Source of the DNA: Entomohabitans teleogrylli
Lineage (GTDB): Bacteria > Pseudomonadota > Gammaproteobacteria > Enterobacterales > Enterobacteriaceae
Direction of reading: 5' to 3'
Assembly: GCF_001484765.1 (NCBI RefSeq)
Contig: NZ_KQ947376.1
Span: 496,001 to 560,000, forward strand
DNA length: 64,000 nt
Below, piece after piece: positions 1 to 10,534 of this stretch (positions are counted from its first letter, which is position 1; each line of letters begins with the position of its first letter). Below the pieces are notes generated by a model. That model saw nothing but the letters and a program-made list of their open reading frames with translations. It was not told the origin of the DNA and did not search any database. A program made the position numbers and the translations under genes.

Positions 1-161
1 TTACGCTTATCCCGCTCCAGCAGCGCCACCCCGACACTCTGTTCCAGGTCCCGTATCTGGCTGCTCAATGAGGGCTGCGACGTATGCAGTTTTTCAGCGG
101 CACGGGTGAAATTCAGCTCCTGCGCCACCGCGACAAAATAGCGTAAGTGCCTCAATTCCAT
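1..161 (-). CDS. hcaR: HcaR, LysR-type activator of the hca operon (N-terminal part only)
   Basis: This is the first 53 codons of a LysR-type regulator, cut by the left window edge. The N-terminus reads [18 protein letters not shown], followed by the helix-turn-helix stretch [20 protein letters not shown] (about residues 20-40), which I recall as nearly identical to E. coli HcaR. HcaR activates hcaEFCBD in response to 3-phenylpropionate or cinnamate. The gene is transcribed away from hcaE, with 135 bases between the two start codons, the usual LysR arrangement. The effector-binding domain lies outside the window, so its integrity cannot be judged. Confidence 0.9.
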   Translation of the reverse strand, partial: MELRHLRYFVAVAQELNFTRAAEKLHTSQPSLSSQIRDLEQSVGVALLERDKR

Positions 162-197
162 TGAATTACCCCCTCATTGAAAAAATGTCTTAGCTGG

Positions 198-210
198 TAG
201 TTATTAACTA
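198..210. promoter_or_regulatory. Candidate HcaR operator (LysR T-N11-A palindrome)
   Basis: A perfect 13-base palindrome, TAGTTATTAACTA, lies in the hcaR-hcaE intergenic region about 87 bases before the hcaE start. It fits the T-N11-A rule for LysR-type binding sites and is placed where an activator site for hcaE and an autoregulatory site for hcaR would be expected. Assignment to HcaR is inferred from position only. Confidence 0.45.
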
Positions 211-278
211 TTTCACAAAATAATAACCAGGCCGCAACATCCTTAAGGCACCACAAAAAGAAGGTCAATACATCTTAA

Positions 279-2172
<1,894 letters not shown>

Positions 2173-2173
<1 letters not shown>

Positions 2174-2484
2174 TGAGCCGTATTCATGCCTGCCCCGCCG
2201 GGGCACTGCCGGAGGGCGAAGCGCTCCGGCTTGACACGACGCCGGTCATCGCCCTGTTCCACGTGGGCGGTGAGTTCTATGCCATCAATGACCGCTGCAG
2301 CCACGGTAACGCCTCCATGTCGCAGGGTTACCCTGAAGACGACGCTACCGTGGAGTGCCCGCTCCACGCCGCCAGCTTTTGCCTGAAAACCGGCAAAGCG
2401 CTGTGCCTGCCCGCCACCGATCCGCTCACCACTTACCCGGTCCATGTGGAAGATGGCGAAGTGTGGATCGAATTACCGGAGTGA
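2173..2484 (+). CDS. hcaC: 3-phenylpropionate dioxygenase ferredoxin component
   Basis: Rieske-type [2Fe-2S] ferredoxin of 103 residues that passes electrons from HcaD to the HcaEF oxygenase. The cluster ligands are Cys42-x-His44 (RCSHGNAS) and Cys62-x2-His65 (CPLHAASF), correctly spaced. I chose the ATG at 2173, which shares one base with the hcaF stop and gives a protein close to the 106 residues of E. coli HcaC. A longer reading from 2098 would add residues encoded inside hcaF and is not family-like. Confidence 0.93.
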
Positions 2485-2487
2485 CCA

Positions 2488-3300
2488 ATGAGCGACCTGA
2501 AAGATGAAGTGATACTGGTGACCGGCGGCGGCTCCGGACTGGGGCTGGCGCTGGTGGAGCGTTTTATTGAAGAAGGCGCCCGGGTCGCCACCCTGGAACT
2601 TTCGCCAGCGAAAGTCGCCAGCCTGCGCCAGCGCTTTGGCGAACATATTGTCGCCGTCGAGGGTAATGTCACCTGCTATACCGATTATCAGCGCGCGGTG
2701 GACGTGACATTGTCACAGTTTGGCCGTCTCGACTGTTTCATCGGCAACGCCGGGATCTGGGACCATAACGCCTCGCTCGTCGGAACGCCGGCAGAACGCC
2801 TGGAGAGCGGCTTCCACGAATTGTTTAACGTCAATGTCCTGGGTTATCTGCTGGGCGCTAAAGCCTGCGCCCCGGCGTTAATCGCCAGCGAAGGGAGCAT
2901 CATTTTCACCCTGTCCAATGCCGCGTGGTATCCCGGCGGCGGAGGGCCGTTGTATACCGCCAGTAAACATGCCGCCAGCGGGCTGATTCGCCAGTTAGCT
3001 TACGAGCTGGCGCCAAAAGTGCGGGTCAACGGCGTCGGTCCCTGCGGTATGGCGACCGACCTGCGCGGCCCACAGGCGCTGGGACAGAGCGAAACCTCTA
3101 TCATGCAGTCCCTGACCCCGGAGAAGATCGCCGCCATATTGCCTCTGCAGTTCTTCCCGCAGCCGGCGGACTTCACCGGTCCCTACCTGATGCTGGCCTC
3201 ACGGCGCAACAATCGCACCCTGAGTGGGGTAATGATCAACGCCGACGCCGGACTGGGCATCCGTGGCATCCGCCATGTGGCGGCCGGGCTGGATCTGTAA
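2488..3300 (+). CDS. hcaB: 3-phenylpropionate-dihydrodiol/cinnamic acid-dihydrodiol dehydrogenase
   Basis: Short-chain dehydrogenase of 270 residues that oxidises the cis-dihydrodiol made by HcaEFCD to the catechol 3-(2,3-dihydroxyphenyl)propionate, reducing NAD+. The N-terminal Rossmann motif TGGGSGLG sits at residues 12-19, the NAG motif of the family is present (IGNAGIW), and the catalytic YTASK (YxxxK) follows the serine of TLSNAAWY. It begins three bases after the hcaC stop with GGAG upstream. Fourth gene of the operon, in the E. coli order. Confidence 0.93.
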   Translation: MSDLKDEVILVTGGGSGLGLALVERFIEEGARVATLELSPAKVASLRQRFGEHIVAVEGNVTCYTDYQRAVDVTLSQFGRLDCFIGNAGIWDHNASLVGTPAERLESGFHELFNVNVLGYLLGAKACAPALIASEGSIIFTLSNAAWYPGGGGPLYTASKHAASGLIRQLAYELAPKVRVNGVGPCGMATDLRGPQALGQSETSIMQSLTPEKIAAILPLQFFPQPADFTGPYLMLASRRNNRTLSGVMINADAGLGIRGIRHVAAGLDL

Positions 3301-3310
3301 GGAAGCGACC

Positions 3311-4516
3311 ATGACTGTAAAAACGATTATTATCGTCGGCGGCGGACAGGCTGCGGCGATGGCCGCGGCGACATTGCGCCAGTTGGGTTTTGATGGCGCG
3401 CTGTCGCTACTGAGCGACGAAGCGCATCTGCCCTATGAACGTCCGCCGCTCTCCAAGGCCATGCTGCTGGACGAACAACCGGCGCTACAGGAGGTATTAC
3501 CGCAAGCGTGGTGGCGACAACATCATGTCGATGTGCGCCTTAATACCGCCGTCACGGCCATTGACAGCGCGAACCGGCAGTTAACGCTGCACGACGGGCG
3601 TACTCTGAACTGGGATCGCCTGCTGCTGGCCACCGGCGCCGCGGCGCGTCCTTATCCGCTGCTTGATGCCCTGGGCGATGCCAGTTTCACTCTGCGCCAC
3701 GCCGCGGATGCCATGCGCCTGCGTCAGGCGCTGTTTTCCGGCCAGCGCGTGGTCATCGTCGGCGCCGGCACCATTGGTCTGGAACTGGCCTCCAGCGCGG
3801 TACAGCGCGGATGCGCCGTCACAGTGGTGGAAATGGCGCCGGTCGTCATGGGACGCAACGCCCCTGAGCCAGTGCGCGACTACCTGCTGGCGCGCCATCG
3901 CGCCCGGGGAGTGCGTTTCCAGCTCGGCACCACTGTCGAAGCGGCGCAGCGCAACGATAATGGCATCACCCTGACCCTGCAAAATGGCGTTACGCTCAAT
4001 GCCGATCTGGTGGTCTACGGTATTGGCATTATTGCTAACGATGCGCTGGCGCAGCGCGCGGGGCTGGAAACCGCGAATGGCATTGTGGTGGACAGCACTG
4101 GCCGGACAACGCATCCGGCCATTTACGCCGCCGGCGATGTCACCCTGGTGCGCCAGTCGGACGGTACCCTGCTGCGGCGCGAGACCTGGGAAAACGCCAG
4201 CCAGCAGGCGGCAACCGCGGCGGCGGCGATGTGTGGACTGTCAATACCGGTCCACTCGCCGCCGTGGTTCTGGACCGATCAGTATGATGACAATCTCCAG
4301 TTTGTTGGCGATGTGTCTGGCGATGGCTGGTTGCAGCGCGGCTGCCCGCAACAGGGCAAAGCGCTCTGGTTTCGGCTACGGGATGGCGCGCTGTGCGGCG
4401 CCGTCGCCCTCAATCAGGGACGCGAAGTACGGATATTACGCAAACTGATCCTGTCTGGCTGCCGCCCTGATCCGGCCTGGCTGGTTGATGAAAGCGTGGC
4501 GCTGAAGTCGTTGTAA
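3311..4516 (+). CDS. hcaD: 3-phenylpropionate dioxygenase ferredoxin reductase
   Basis: FAD- and NADH-binding ferredoxin reductase, 401 residues, feeding electrons to HcaC. It shows the FAD dinucleotide fold near residue 10 (IIVGGGQAA), the family hallmark LPYERPPLSK near residue 43, the NADH fold GAGTIGLELAS near residue 155, and the second FAD contact IYAAGDV near 275. I chose the ATG at 3311, preceded by AAGGAAG; an upstream reading from 3263 overlaps hcaB and is not family-like. Last gene of hcaEFCBD, followed by an inverted repeat. Confidence 0.94.
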   Translation: MTVKTIIIVGGGQAAAMAAATLRQLGFDGALSLLSDEAHLPYERPPLSKAMLLDEQPALQEVLPQAWWRQHHVDVRLNTAVTAIDSANRQLTLHDGRTLNWDRLLLATGAAARPYPLLDALGDASFTLRHAADAMRLRQALFSGQRVVIVGAGTIGLELASSAVQRGCAVTVVEMAPVVMGRNAPEPVRDYLLARHRARGVRFQLGTTVEAAQRNDNGITLTLQNGVTLNADLVVYGIGIIANDALAQRAGLETANGIVVDSTGRTTHPAIYAAGDVTLVRQSDGTLLRRETWENASQQAATAAAAMCGLSIPVHSPPWFWTDQYDDNLQFVGDVSGDGWLQRGCPQQGKALWFRLRDGALCGAVALNQGREVRILRKLILSGCRPDPAWLVDESVALKSL

Positions 4517-4528
4517 TCGACCGGTCAA

Positions 4529-4557
4529 CGCCGGGCGGATAACGATTCCGTCCGGCG
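4529..4557. terminator. Inverted repeat between convergent hcaD and nhoA
   Basis: An 11-base stem with one mismatch (CGCCGGGCGGA at 4529-4539 against TCCGTCCGGCG at 4547-4557) lies in the 51-base gap between the two convergent stop codons. There is no clear T tract, so it may act as a bidirectional terminator or mRNA-stabilising hairpin of REP type rather than a classical intrinsic terminator. Confidence 0.5.
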
Positions 4558-4567
4558 AGCGCAGCGC

Positions 4568-5407
4568 TTAATCCGCAGGCGATGGGTCGATTCTCTCCAG
4601 CATGGCGCAAAACGCCTGCTCACTGATCCCCCACTGCGGATCAGCCAGACACAAACCAAACTCCTGCTCCAGAGTGCGGTACACCCCGGCGCCGCTGGCA
4701 AGGGTGCGCGAGCGGGGTTCGGCACCGCGCGGATAGAAAGTCAGGCGGCGGTTTAACAAAGCCAGCGTTGAACCATCCGGCAACTGGCGCGCCACCTTGA
4801 GCTGATGGCGGAAATGCGACGCCGGCCAGGTGGCCGTATAGTGATTCGCCGCCTGATAATCGGCGGGATACTGTATTTCCAGATCGAAGCGGTACAAGGT
4901 CTGCCATTCGTCACGATGCTGGCGCAGTAACAGATAATCGCCGCCCTCCTCAACCAGACGATAAGTCCCGTGCGGCGTTGGCTGCGCTTCGCGGCACGCC
5001 AGACGCAACGGCGCGGTTAGCGTTACACCGCCAAATCCGACATCAGCGATCCACGCTTCCCCTTCCAGCGTCACCAGCATCAGACGGTGGGTGCGCGGCG
5101 GCATTGTCGCCGGTTTCATCACCAGCACCCGCGCCGCCAGCCCGCGTACCTGAAACCCGCACCCACGCAGTACCTGCTCAAACAGGCCGTTCAACTCATA
5201 GCAATAACCGCCCCGCCCGCCGCGTACCAGCTTGTTGAAAACGGCGTCGTCGTCAGTCGCAATCGGTCGCTCCAGCAGCACATCGATATTTTCAAAACAG
5301 AAAGCGCCGGTATGGGCCAGGTGGAGCCTGCGCAGATTGTCCAGCGTGGCGCCGCTAACCGGTTCGATGTTGAGACGGGCAAAATACGCTGCAGGGTTAA
5401 AATCCAT
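4568..5407 (-). CDS. nhoA: Arylamine N-acetyltransferase
   Basis: Cytosolic arylamine N-acetyltransferase (N-hydroxyarylamine O-acetyltransferase), 279 residues, which transfers acetyl from acetyl-CoA to aromatic amines and hydroxylamines. The catalytic triad falls at the canonical numbers: Cys69 in RGGRGGYCYELN, His107 in RTHRLML and Asp122 in IADVGFGG. The start ATG has GGAG upstream. It is convergent with the hca operon and seems to be a single-gene unit. In E. coli nhoA is not next to hca, so the neighbourhood is specific to this lineage. Confidence 0.93.
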   Translation of the reverse strand: MDFNPAAYFARLNIEPVSGATLDNLRRLHLAHTGAFCFENIDVLLERPIATDDDAVFNKLVRGGRGGYCYELNGLFEQVLRGCGFQVRGLAARVLVMKPATMPPRTHRLMLVTLEGEAWIADVGFGGVTLTAPLRLACREAQPTPHGTYRLVEEGGDYLLLRQHRDEWQTLYRFDLEIQYPADYQAANHYTATWPASHFRHQLKVARQLPDGSTLALLNRRLTFYPRGAEPRSRTLASGAGVYRTLEQEFGLCLADPQWGISEQAFCAMLERIDPSPAD

Positions 5408-5942
5408 ATCGCTTCTCCGCTAAGATTATTGTGGTTTTTGTAGGTTAGAGAATGGTTATTATCTCTTTAACTAATTGTGTCGTAAAACGATGGTTGCTGA
5501 TTTTAGTTTGCCGCTTGTCATTTTTTGCCCAATGCCGGCTCAATAGTGATGAAATTACGCTGGGTATTTTTCTTCGTCTACGCGCGTATAAGATTACCAG
5601 CAAAAGTTTACACCAGAGTAAAAAATCTTTCTGACGCTTAAAGACCTGCAGCGATTATTTTTGCGCCCCTCACTGCAATTTATATTTCTCCAATCAATAA
5701 ACCATGAATGAATGCTGAACTAAATATCTCGGAATAGACTCTCATGGCGCTCAACGATAAAAAATTACTCTCTTTCATTGCCCTGATGTGCGCAGGAAAT
5801 GAGACACGCATATCTTTTTATATAAAAAACGCCCAGCTTATTTTAACCGAAAATATGGACGATCCGGTCAAAAATAAGTGGGCGTAAACAATAATGGACA
5901 ATAATGCAAGCGGTATTACAAATAATTCATGTACAACAAAAA
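5408..5942. other. 535-base AT-rich intergenic region, no gene recognised
   Basis: This stretch between the nhoA start and the stop of the McbR-like gene is visibly richer in A+T than its neighbours. It holds the nhoA promoter and the 3' side of the regulator transcript. Short open frames exist (for example 5452-5634 on the + strand) but lack a convincing ribosome site or any family resemblance. I see no RNA gene or mobile-element ends. Confidence 0.5.
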
Positions 5943-6605
5943 TCAGGCTACGGCATTTTGATGCAGAAAAATCTCCAGGCTCTCGTCGATGGTTTTACTC
6001 AGCGCGCGTATCGCCGCATTGCTGTCCTTAGCGGCAATGGCCTCGAGTAACGCATCATAATCATGAGGAGCCGGAGCGGTGGAATCTGGTGTTGGAAGAA
6101 GAAAACTAAAGCCAGGGCCAATTCTCATCCAGAGCTGTTCGATTAATTCCAGTAATGTTGGCATACGGGCATGGCTATAAAGAGTAAAGCGAAATTTTAA
6201 GTTTTTATGCAGCGCCTCTTCGTACTGCAGATTTTCCCTGGCGTCTTTGAATTCCTGATACAGCTGCTGAAGATGCGTTAATTGTTCCTTAGTGATATGT
6301 TTTATCGCTTCCGTGACAGCCATAGTTTCCAGATTTTTACGGATACCGTTTATTTCCCGATAGCGTTCCTGACGTAAATCCGGCACCTGAAACGCCTGAG
6401 CAGGCGTCACTTGTAAACAGCCGGAAGAGACCAGCCGTAATAGTGCCTCACGAACCGGGGTAATACTGGTACCCAATTGCCCGGCGATCTCTTTAGTAAT
6501 CAAGCGATCTCCGGGTTTAAGCGCGCCGGTAATCAACGCATTCTTCAGCCGTAGTTCAACCTGCATGGTTAAACTCATACGCTGTGCTTTTTCCAGTTCC
6601 AACAT
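5943..6605 (-). CDS. GntR-family (FadR/VanR-type) regulator, McbR-like
   Basis: Transcription factor of 220 residues with an N-terminal winged helix (ITKEIAGQLGTSITPVREAL, about residues 42-61) and a C-terminal all-helical FCD domain. It resembles E. coli McbR (YncC) over its length, for example in SLTMQVE, ALKPGDRLITK and the closing IEQLWMRIGPG. In E. coli mcbR lies beside curA, mnaT and ydcZ and controls the biofilm protein YbiM; here mnaT and ydcZ are close by but curA is absent. It could be a paralogue with another target, perhaps the divergent NicO gene. The ligand is unknown. Confidence 0.8.
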   Translation of the reverse strand: MLELEKAQRMSLTMQVELRLKNALITGALKPGDRLITKEIAGQLGTSITPVREALLRLVSSGCLQVTPAQAFQVPDLRQERYREINGIRKNLETMAVTEAIKHITKEQLTHLQQLYQEFKDARENLQYEEALHKNLKFRFTLYSHARMPTLLELIEQLWMRIGPGFSFLLPTPDSTAPAPHDYDALLEAIAAKDSNAAIRALSKTIDESLEIFLHQNAVA

Positions 6606-6638
6606 ATTTTTTACTCATCAGTCTCCAGTTTATGGAGG

Positions 6639-6681
6639 GTGCGCCATTTTACGAAATGTGCGCCAGATAACCCGAGGTTAT
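6639..6681. promoter_or_regulatory. Candidate operator region between McbR-like and NicO genes
   Basis: The divergent promoter region carries a direct repeat GTGCGCCA (6639-6646 and 6658-6665) followed by the inverted repeat ATAACC-CGA-GGTTAT (6667-6681). GntR/FCD regulators usually bind short palindromes just upstream of their own gene, and this one lies 34-76 bases before the regulator start. Binding is inferred. Confidence 0.35.
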
Positions 6682-6842
6682 GTCTGAGCACCCTTAACTT
6701 TTAACATCTGATCAACACAAAATCCAATATTTCGATACATTTATTTCTCGAATATGATCACTCCCTCCTGTTCAACAAATTTCCCCCCACCTTCATAGCG
6801 CCCGGGAAAATTCCTGTCGCGATCGCCTCAGAGTGGATTAAC

Positions 6843-7838
6843 ATGAAAGACAAGCGCCATCTCGCCATTCCGGAAACCCAAATGACGGCTAATGTAATGC
6901 ACCGCTACAAAGCGTTTTCCATCGGCCTTGGTCTGTTGGCTAGCGCCATCCTGGTCGTCATTGTCGCTTCCCGTTACTGGAGCGACTTTATTCAATGGTG
7001 TCTGGAGCAGCAAATCGTACTGCATCGCTACCTGGTGCTGTACCTGCTGCAACTCAACGATCACCAGTACAGCGGCGGCGCCTGGCTGCTGACCGGCGCG
7101 TTTTTCTACGGCGTATTACACGCTATTGGCCCCGGACACGGAAAGTTTATCGTGACCAGTTGGCTTTCCACGCACCAGGAGAGCGCCACCGTCGCCCGGG
7201 TGGTTCCGTTCCTCGGTAGCCTGATGCAGGGCGTCAGCGCTATTGCCTTCGTCTGGGTACTCGCTGTCGGGTTTAATCTTGCCGCCGGCGATCTCAGCCA
7301 GAGCCGCTGGTATGTCGAAAAAGCCAGCGCCGTGCTGATCGGCCTGTTCGGCGCCTTTCTGCTGTGGCGCGCCTGCCGCGAGTTTTTACCCCGACCCCGG
7401 CTCTTCCGCGCTCTGCGCCCGCTGCATCAACATGGCCCCGACTGCGGCTGCGGTCACCAGCACGGCGTGGGCTATAACGGCGGCAACTGGAAAACCCATG
7501 TTGGCGTTATTCTCGCTGTCGGCGCCCGCCCCTGTAGCGGCGCCATCATGATTCTGCTGTTTTCCAACGCCCTGGGGATCGTCACCTGGGGCATGGCTGC
7601 CGTGCTGCTGATGGCGTTCGGCACCGCGCTGTCCATCGCCGGGCTATCGCTGGCGGTCGGGCATATGCGCAATACGGTCAGCCGCATCTGGCTTACGCCT
7701 TCTCCGCGGGCGCTGCGCATCACACTGTTCGCCGTTCGCGCCTGCGGCGCGCTACTGCTGATGCTTTTCGCTCTGGTGCTGTTTCTCACTGTCGTACCGG
7801 TGAGCGCCAATGGGGACTATATCGCCGCCGGCTGCTAA
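6843..7838 (+). CDS. NicO-family nickel/cobalt (or zinc) efflux permease
   Basis: Polytopic inner-membrane protein, 331 residues, of the NicO/RcnA superfamily of divalent metal transporters. The signature HAIGPGHGKF lies near residue 93 and the second motif VGARPCSGA near 228. Between them is a His/Cys-rich cytoplasmic loop (HQHGPDCGCGHQHG) of the kind expected to bind Ni, Co or Zn. Six or so hydrophobic segments are visible. Related proteins act with a DUF1007 partner (ZevA/ZevB type), which I do not find here. The gene converges on the XRE/cupin gene with a four-base overlap. Metal specificity cannot be read from sequence. Confidence 0.82.
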   Translation: MKDKRHLAIPETQMTANVMHRYKAFSIGLGLLASAILVVIVASRYWSDFIQWCLEQQIVLHRYLVLYLLQLNDHQYSGGAWLLTGAFFYGVLHAIGPGHGKFIVTSWLSTHQESATVARVVPFLGSLMQGVSAIAFVWVLAVGFNLAAGDLSQSRWYVEKASAVLIGLFGAFLLWRACREFLPRPRLFRALRPLHQHGPDCGCGHQHGVGYNGGNWKTHVGVILAVGARPCSGAIMILLFSNALGIVTWGMAAVLLMAFGTALSIAGLSLAVGHMRNTVSRIWLTPSPRALRITLFAVRACGALLLMLFALVLFLTVVPVSANGDYIAAGC

Positions 7839-8446
7839 TCCGACGGCTGAACACCCGGCCGCTGGACGACGCCCGCATGGCCTTCATTAAAGCGCACAAT
7901 CAAATAACTACAGTTGGCGGCGCTCTGGTTGATAAATTCACAATCTCCGGGCGGGCCGAGGGCCAGGCAATCTCCGGCGCGCATCTGGTGGCGGGAACGC
8001 CCCTCCAGAAACACCAGTTCCCCGCTCAGCACCCAGATCAGCTGGCGGGCATCAGTGTAGGCCGAGGCGGGCATTGGGATGTTGCTGCCTGGAGGAAGGT
8101 CGATCTGTACCAGGTCGAGCGGGAAATCGGTGCGTGGGGAGACATGGCGCCGCAGGTAGCCGCTTTGCGGATCGCGCCAGACCGGCTGCTCATCGCGGCG
8201 CAGTAGTCTCCCCTCCTGCATTTCCGCCCGGGCGATCAGCGTCGACATACTGATAGCGAAAGCGCCGGATAACCGGCCGAGCAGTACCGCCGTCGGGCTA
8301 CTTTCGCCACGCTCAATTTTATGAACCATCGCCCGGGATACCCCGGCCCGCTCCGCCAGATCGCTCACCGACCAGCCGCGGGATTCACGTTCAATGCGAA
8401 TACGCGTACCAATTCGTTGATTTAAGCTGTCTACTATATTATTCAT
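7835..8446 (-). CDS. XRE-family regulator with C-terminal cupin domain
   Basis: Regulator of 203 residues: an N-terminal helix-turn-helix (VSDLAERAGVSRAMVHKIER, about residues 27-46) joined to a cupin sensor domain (about residues 110-190; WVLSGELVFLEG and AGDCLALGPP are cupin strands). The same plan is seen in SutR and PuuR-type regulators. It is divergent from mnaT with a 35-base gap and a palindrome across its own start, so it may control mnaT-ydcZ and itself. In E. coli mnaT has no such neighbour. The effector is unknown. Confidence 0.82.
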   Translation of the reverse strand: MNNIVDSLNQRIGTRIRIERESRGWSVSDLAERAGVSRAMVHKIERGESSPTAVLLGRLSGAFAISMSTLIARAEMQEGRLLRRDEQPVWRDPQSGYLRRHVSPRTDFPLDLVQIDLPPGSNIPMPASAYTDARQLIWVLSGELVFLEGRSRHQMRAGDCLALGPPGDCEFINQSAANCSYLIVRFNEGHAGVVQRPGVQPSD

Positions 8447-8457
8447 AGTGTCACTAT
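8445..8457. promoter_or_regulatory. Candidate autoregulatory operator ATAGTG-T-CACTAT
   Basis: A perfect 13-base palindrome spans the start codon of the XRE/cupin gene (ATG complement at 8444-8446) and lies 25 bases before the mnaT start. A bound repressor here could block both divergent genes. Position and symmetry support it; binding is inferred. Confidence 0.5.
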
Positions 8458-8481
8458 AGTAAACATGACCAGGGAATCAAG

Positions 8482-9000
8482 ATGAAGATTCGTCACGGAG
8501 AGGCCCGCGATTGCGCGGCCATTGCGGAAATTTATAACCATGCGGTGAAGAACACCACCGCGGTCTGGAATGAAAAAACCGTGGATGCCGAGAACCGCGC
8601 GGTCTGGCTCGGCCAGCGACAACTGGCCGGTTACCCGGTGCTGGTCGCGCAGGACGGTGAACGCATCGTCGGCTACGCCTCGTTCGGCGACTGGCGCGCC
8701 TTCGACGGCTACCGCCATACGGTGGAACATTCGGTGTATGTTCATCCGCAAAGCCAGGGCAAAGGACTCGGACGCACCCTGATGCAGCACCTTATCGGCG
8801 AAGCGCAAAAGTTGGGGAAACATGTGATGATCGCCGCCATCGAATCGCAAAACGCGGCGTCGATTAAACTGCATGAACAATTGGGTTTTCGCATTACCGG
8901 GCAGATGCCGCAGGTTGGCGCCAAGTTTGGTCGTTGGCTGGATCTGACCTTCATGCAGTTGCAGCTTGATAGCCGCAGCGAACCGGACAGTCGCGAATGA
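8482..9000 (+). CDS. mnaT: L-amino acid N-acyltransferase (GNAT family)
   Basis: GNAT acetyltransferase of 172 residues, the homologue of E. coli MnaT (YncA), which N-acetylates methionine analogues such as methionine sulfoximine and sulfone. Family features are the start IRHGEARDCAAIAEIYNHAV, the acetyl-CoA loop QSQGKGLG (near residue 92) and the C-terminal KFGRWLDLTFMQLQ, which I recall as almost invariant in MnaT. Translation is probably coupled to ydcZ by an ATGA overlap; the mnaT-ydcZ pairing matches E. coli. Confidence 0.92.
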   Translation: MKIRHGEARDCAAIAEIYNHAVKNTTAVWNEKTVDAENRAVWLGQRQLAGYPVLVAQDGERIVGYASFGDWRAFDGYRHTVEHSVYVHPQSQGKGLGRTLMQHLIGEAQKLGKHVMIAAIESQNAASIKLHEQLGFRITGQMPQVGAKFGRWLDLTFMQLQLDSRSEPDSRE

Positions 9001-9446
9001 GCCACTCTCTGACCCTGCTGTTTTTGATTGCCGCCGGTATCGGGCTGGTGATTCAGAACACGATTATGGTGCGCATCACCGAATCCGCTTCGACGATTCT
9101 TATCGCGATGCTGCTTAACTCGCTGGTGGGGATTGTGCTGTTCAGCGCGATTTTGTTGATCCAGCACGGCAGCGCCGGCGTCAGCGAACTGTTCGGCGCG
9201 GTTAAATGGTGGACCCTGATCCCCGGCCTGTTGGGATCGTTTTTTGTCTTCGCCAGCATAAACGGCTACCAGCATGCCGGCGCCGCCACCACTATTGCGG
9301 TGCTGGTGGCCAGCCAGTTAATCGGCGGGCTGGTGATGGATGTGGCGCGCAGCCAGGGGATCACACTGCGCGAACTGGCTGGCCCGGTTTGCGGCGCTAT
9401 ACTGCTGGTGGCCGGCGCCTGGCTGGTGGCTCGCCGCCAGTTTTAA
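8997..9446 (+). CDS. ydcZ: YdcZ, small DMT-type membrane protein
   Basis: Inner-membrane protein of 149 residues with four to five hydrophobic segments, of the DUF606/YdcZ family within the drug/metabolite transporter superfamily. Family-typical motifs are GLVIQNTIMVRI near the start, the central TLIPGLLGSFFV, and a C-terminal GAILLVAGAWLV helix. It overlaps the mnaT stop by four bases, so the two are co-translated. The substrate is unknown; a role in amino-acid or toxic-metabolite export alongside MnaT is only a guess. Confidence 0.88.
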   Translation: MSHSLTLLFLIAAGIGLVIQNTIMVRITESASTILIAMLLNSLVGIVLFSAILLIQHGSAGVSELFGAVKWWTLIPGLLGSFFVFASINGYQHAGAATTIAVLVASQLIGGLVMDVARSQGITLRELAGPVCGAILLVAGAWLVARRQF

Positions 9447-9453
9447 CGCCGGC

Positions 9454-9699
9454 TTAGCTAATTATCCCGCCGCGCGTCAACTGCTCGCGGCGCTCTTCAT
9501 TCTGGCGCTCAACATCTTCTTTATATTGCCTACCGTGGCGGGCAATGGCGTTGCGCAGTCGCTGCTGCTGCTCATAGCGCGCCTCCCGGCTAAGATCGCC
9601 ATCCTCGCTAAGGGCAATCAACAATTCATTCATATGGGCGATCACGCTTTCGGCGATCGCCGCATCAACCCGGGATTTAACCTCTTCCAGATGTGCCAT
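9454..9699 (-). CDS. ydcY: YdcY family protein (DUF2526)
   Basis: Small soluble, highly charged protein of 81 residues matching E. coli YdcY: the segment ESVIAHMNELLIALS is essentially invariant, followed by a helical QQQRLR stretch and the tail EQLTRGGI. No function is known. I chose the ATG at 9699 because AGGAGGGG precedes it and the result begins MAHLEEV, close to the recalled E. coli start; a start at 9738 would add a non-conserved leader. It is convergent with ydcZ with seven bases between stops, whereas in E. coli ydcY and ydcZ are neighbours on the same strand. Confidence 0.88.
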   Translation of the reverse strand: MAHLEEVKSRVDAAIAESVIAHMNELLIALSEDGDLSREARYEQQQRLRNAIARHGRQYKEDVERQNEERREQLTRGGIIS

Positions 9700-9802
9700 A
9701 ACCCCTCCTGATAACCACGCGCCGCAGTACTGCGGCACAGAATCATCGGGTCATTATAGGCCTGATGGCACCTGGCGGCAGTACAAAAGCGCGCCGTTCA
9801 GA

Positions 9803-10534
9803 TTATGCGGCGTCGGCCAGGCAGTAGCGGCGCACAAAGCGCTGCAAAATCGCGTGGGCGTCAGGAGTCTGGTTCAGACCGGCGAGCATGGCCCCGACAT
9901 CCCTGCCGCGCTGATGATGATGTTCGGCGCGGCTGGTAATAATGGCGCGCATAATATCAGCGCTGAATTCCGGGTGGAATTGTACCGACAGGGCATGCGC
10001 GGAGTAGCGAATGATCTGGTGGCGGTCGTGTTGCGAAGCACCGAGCACCACGGCGCCGTCGGGGGGAGTAAGAACACTCTGCTCATGGCTGAGAAAAGCG
10101 TCAAACTGGCCGGGTAATCCCGCCAGCAGCGCATCGGCCTGGCCCTCATCGTTGAGCGTCACCGCCTTTTGCCCCACTTCGCTGCCCCGGGGATGGTAAT
10201 CCACCTCGCCGCCCAGCGCATCGGACATCAGTTGATGGCCATAGCAGATCCCCAGTAGCGGCTGCCCGGCATCCATCACATCGCGGATCCAGCCAGCGGT
10301 ACGTTCACTCCAGGCTTCGCGCGCCGTCACCATCGACCACGACCCGGAGATCACCGCCGCCTGAAAGCTACCCGGCGCCGGCAGTGCGTCGCCTTCGAAA
10401 GGGCAAACAATCTGCAATCGGGCCGGAGTGTCGAGCGCCGCCTGAAACCACTGCGGCTGTTCCCCGACCAGGCGACTGACATCATGCGGCGGATGTCCCA
10501 TTTGAACGATAACCAGCGGTAAATCACCTCGCAT
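9803..10534 (-). CDS. Class I glutamine amidotransferase-like protein (YfeJ type)
   Basis: Stand-alone class I glutamine amidotransferase fold of 243 residues. The catalytic nucleophile is in GICYGHQLM and the His-Glu pair in VQFHPEFS, so the hydrolytic triad looks intact. No synthase domain is attached. Similar free-standing proteins are called GMP synthase-like or YfeJ, and their acceptor substrate is not known. I chose the ATG at 10534 (MRGDLPLVIV), preceded by GGAGAGAAA; a start at 10579 adds a short non-conserved leader. It appears to be a single gene. Confidence 0.82.
   Translation of the reverse strand: MRGDLPLVIVQMGHPPHDVSRLVGEQPQWFQAALDTPARLQIVCPFEGDALPAPGSFQAAVISGSWSMVTAREAWSERTAGWIRDVMDAGQPLLGICYGHQLMSDALGGEVDYHPRGSEVGQKAVTLNDEGQADALLAGLPGQFDAFLSHEQSVLTPPDGAVVLGASQHDRHQIIRYSAHALSVQFHPEFSADIMRAIITSRAEHHHQRGRDVGAMLAGLNQTPDAHAILQRFVRRYCLADAA

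Noticed and set aside
5452-5634. Sixty-codon open frame in the nhoA upstream region
   Set aside because: No ribosome site and no family likeness.
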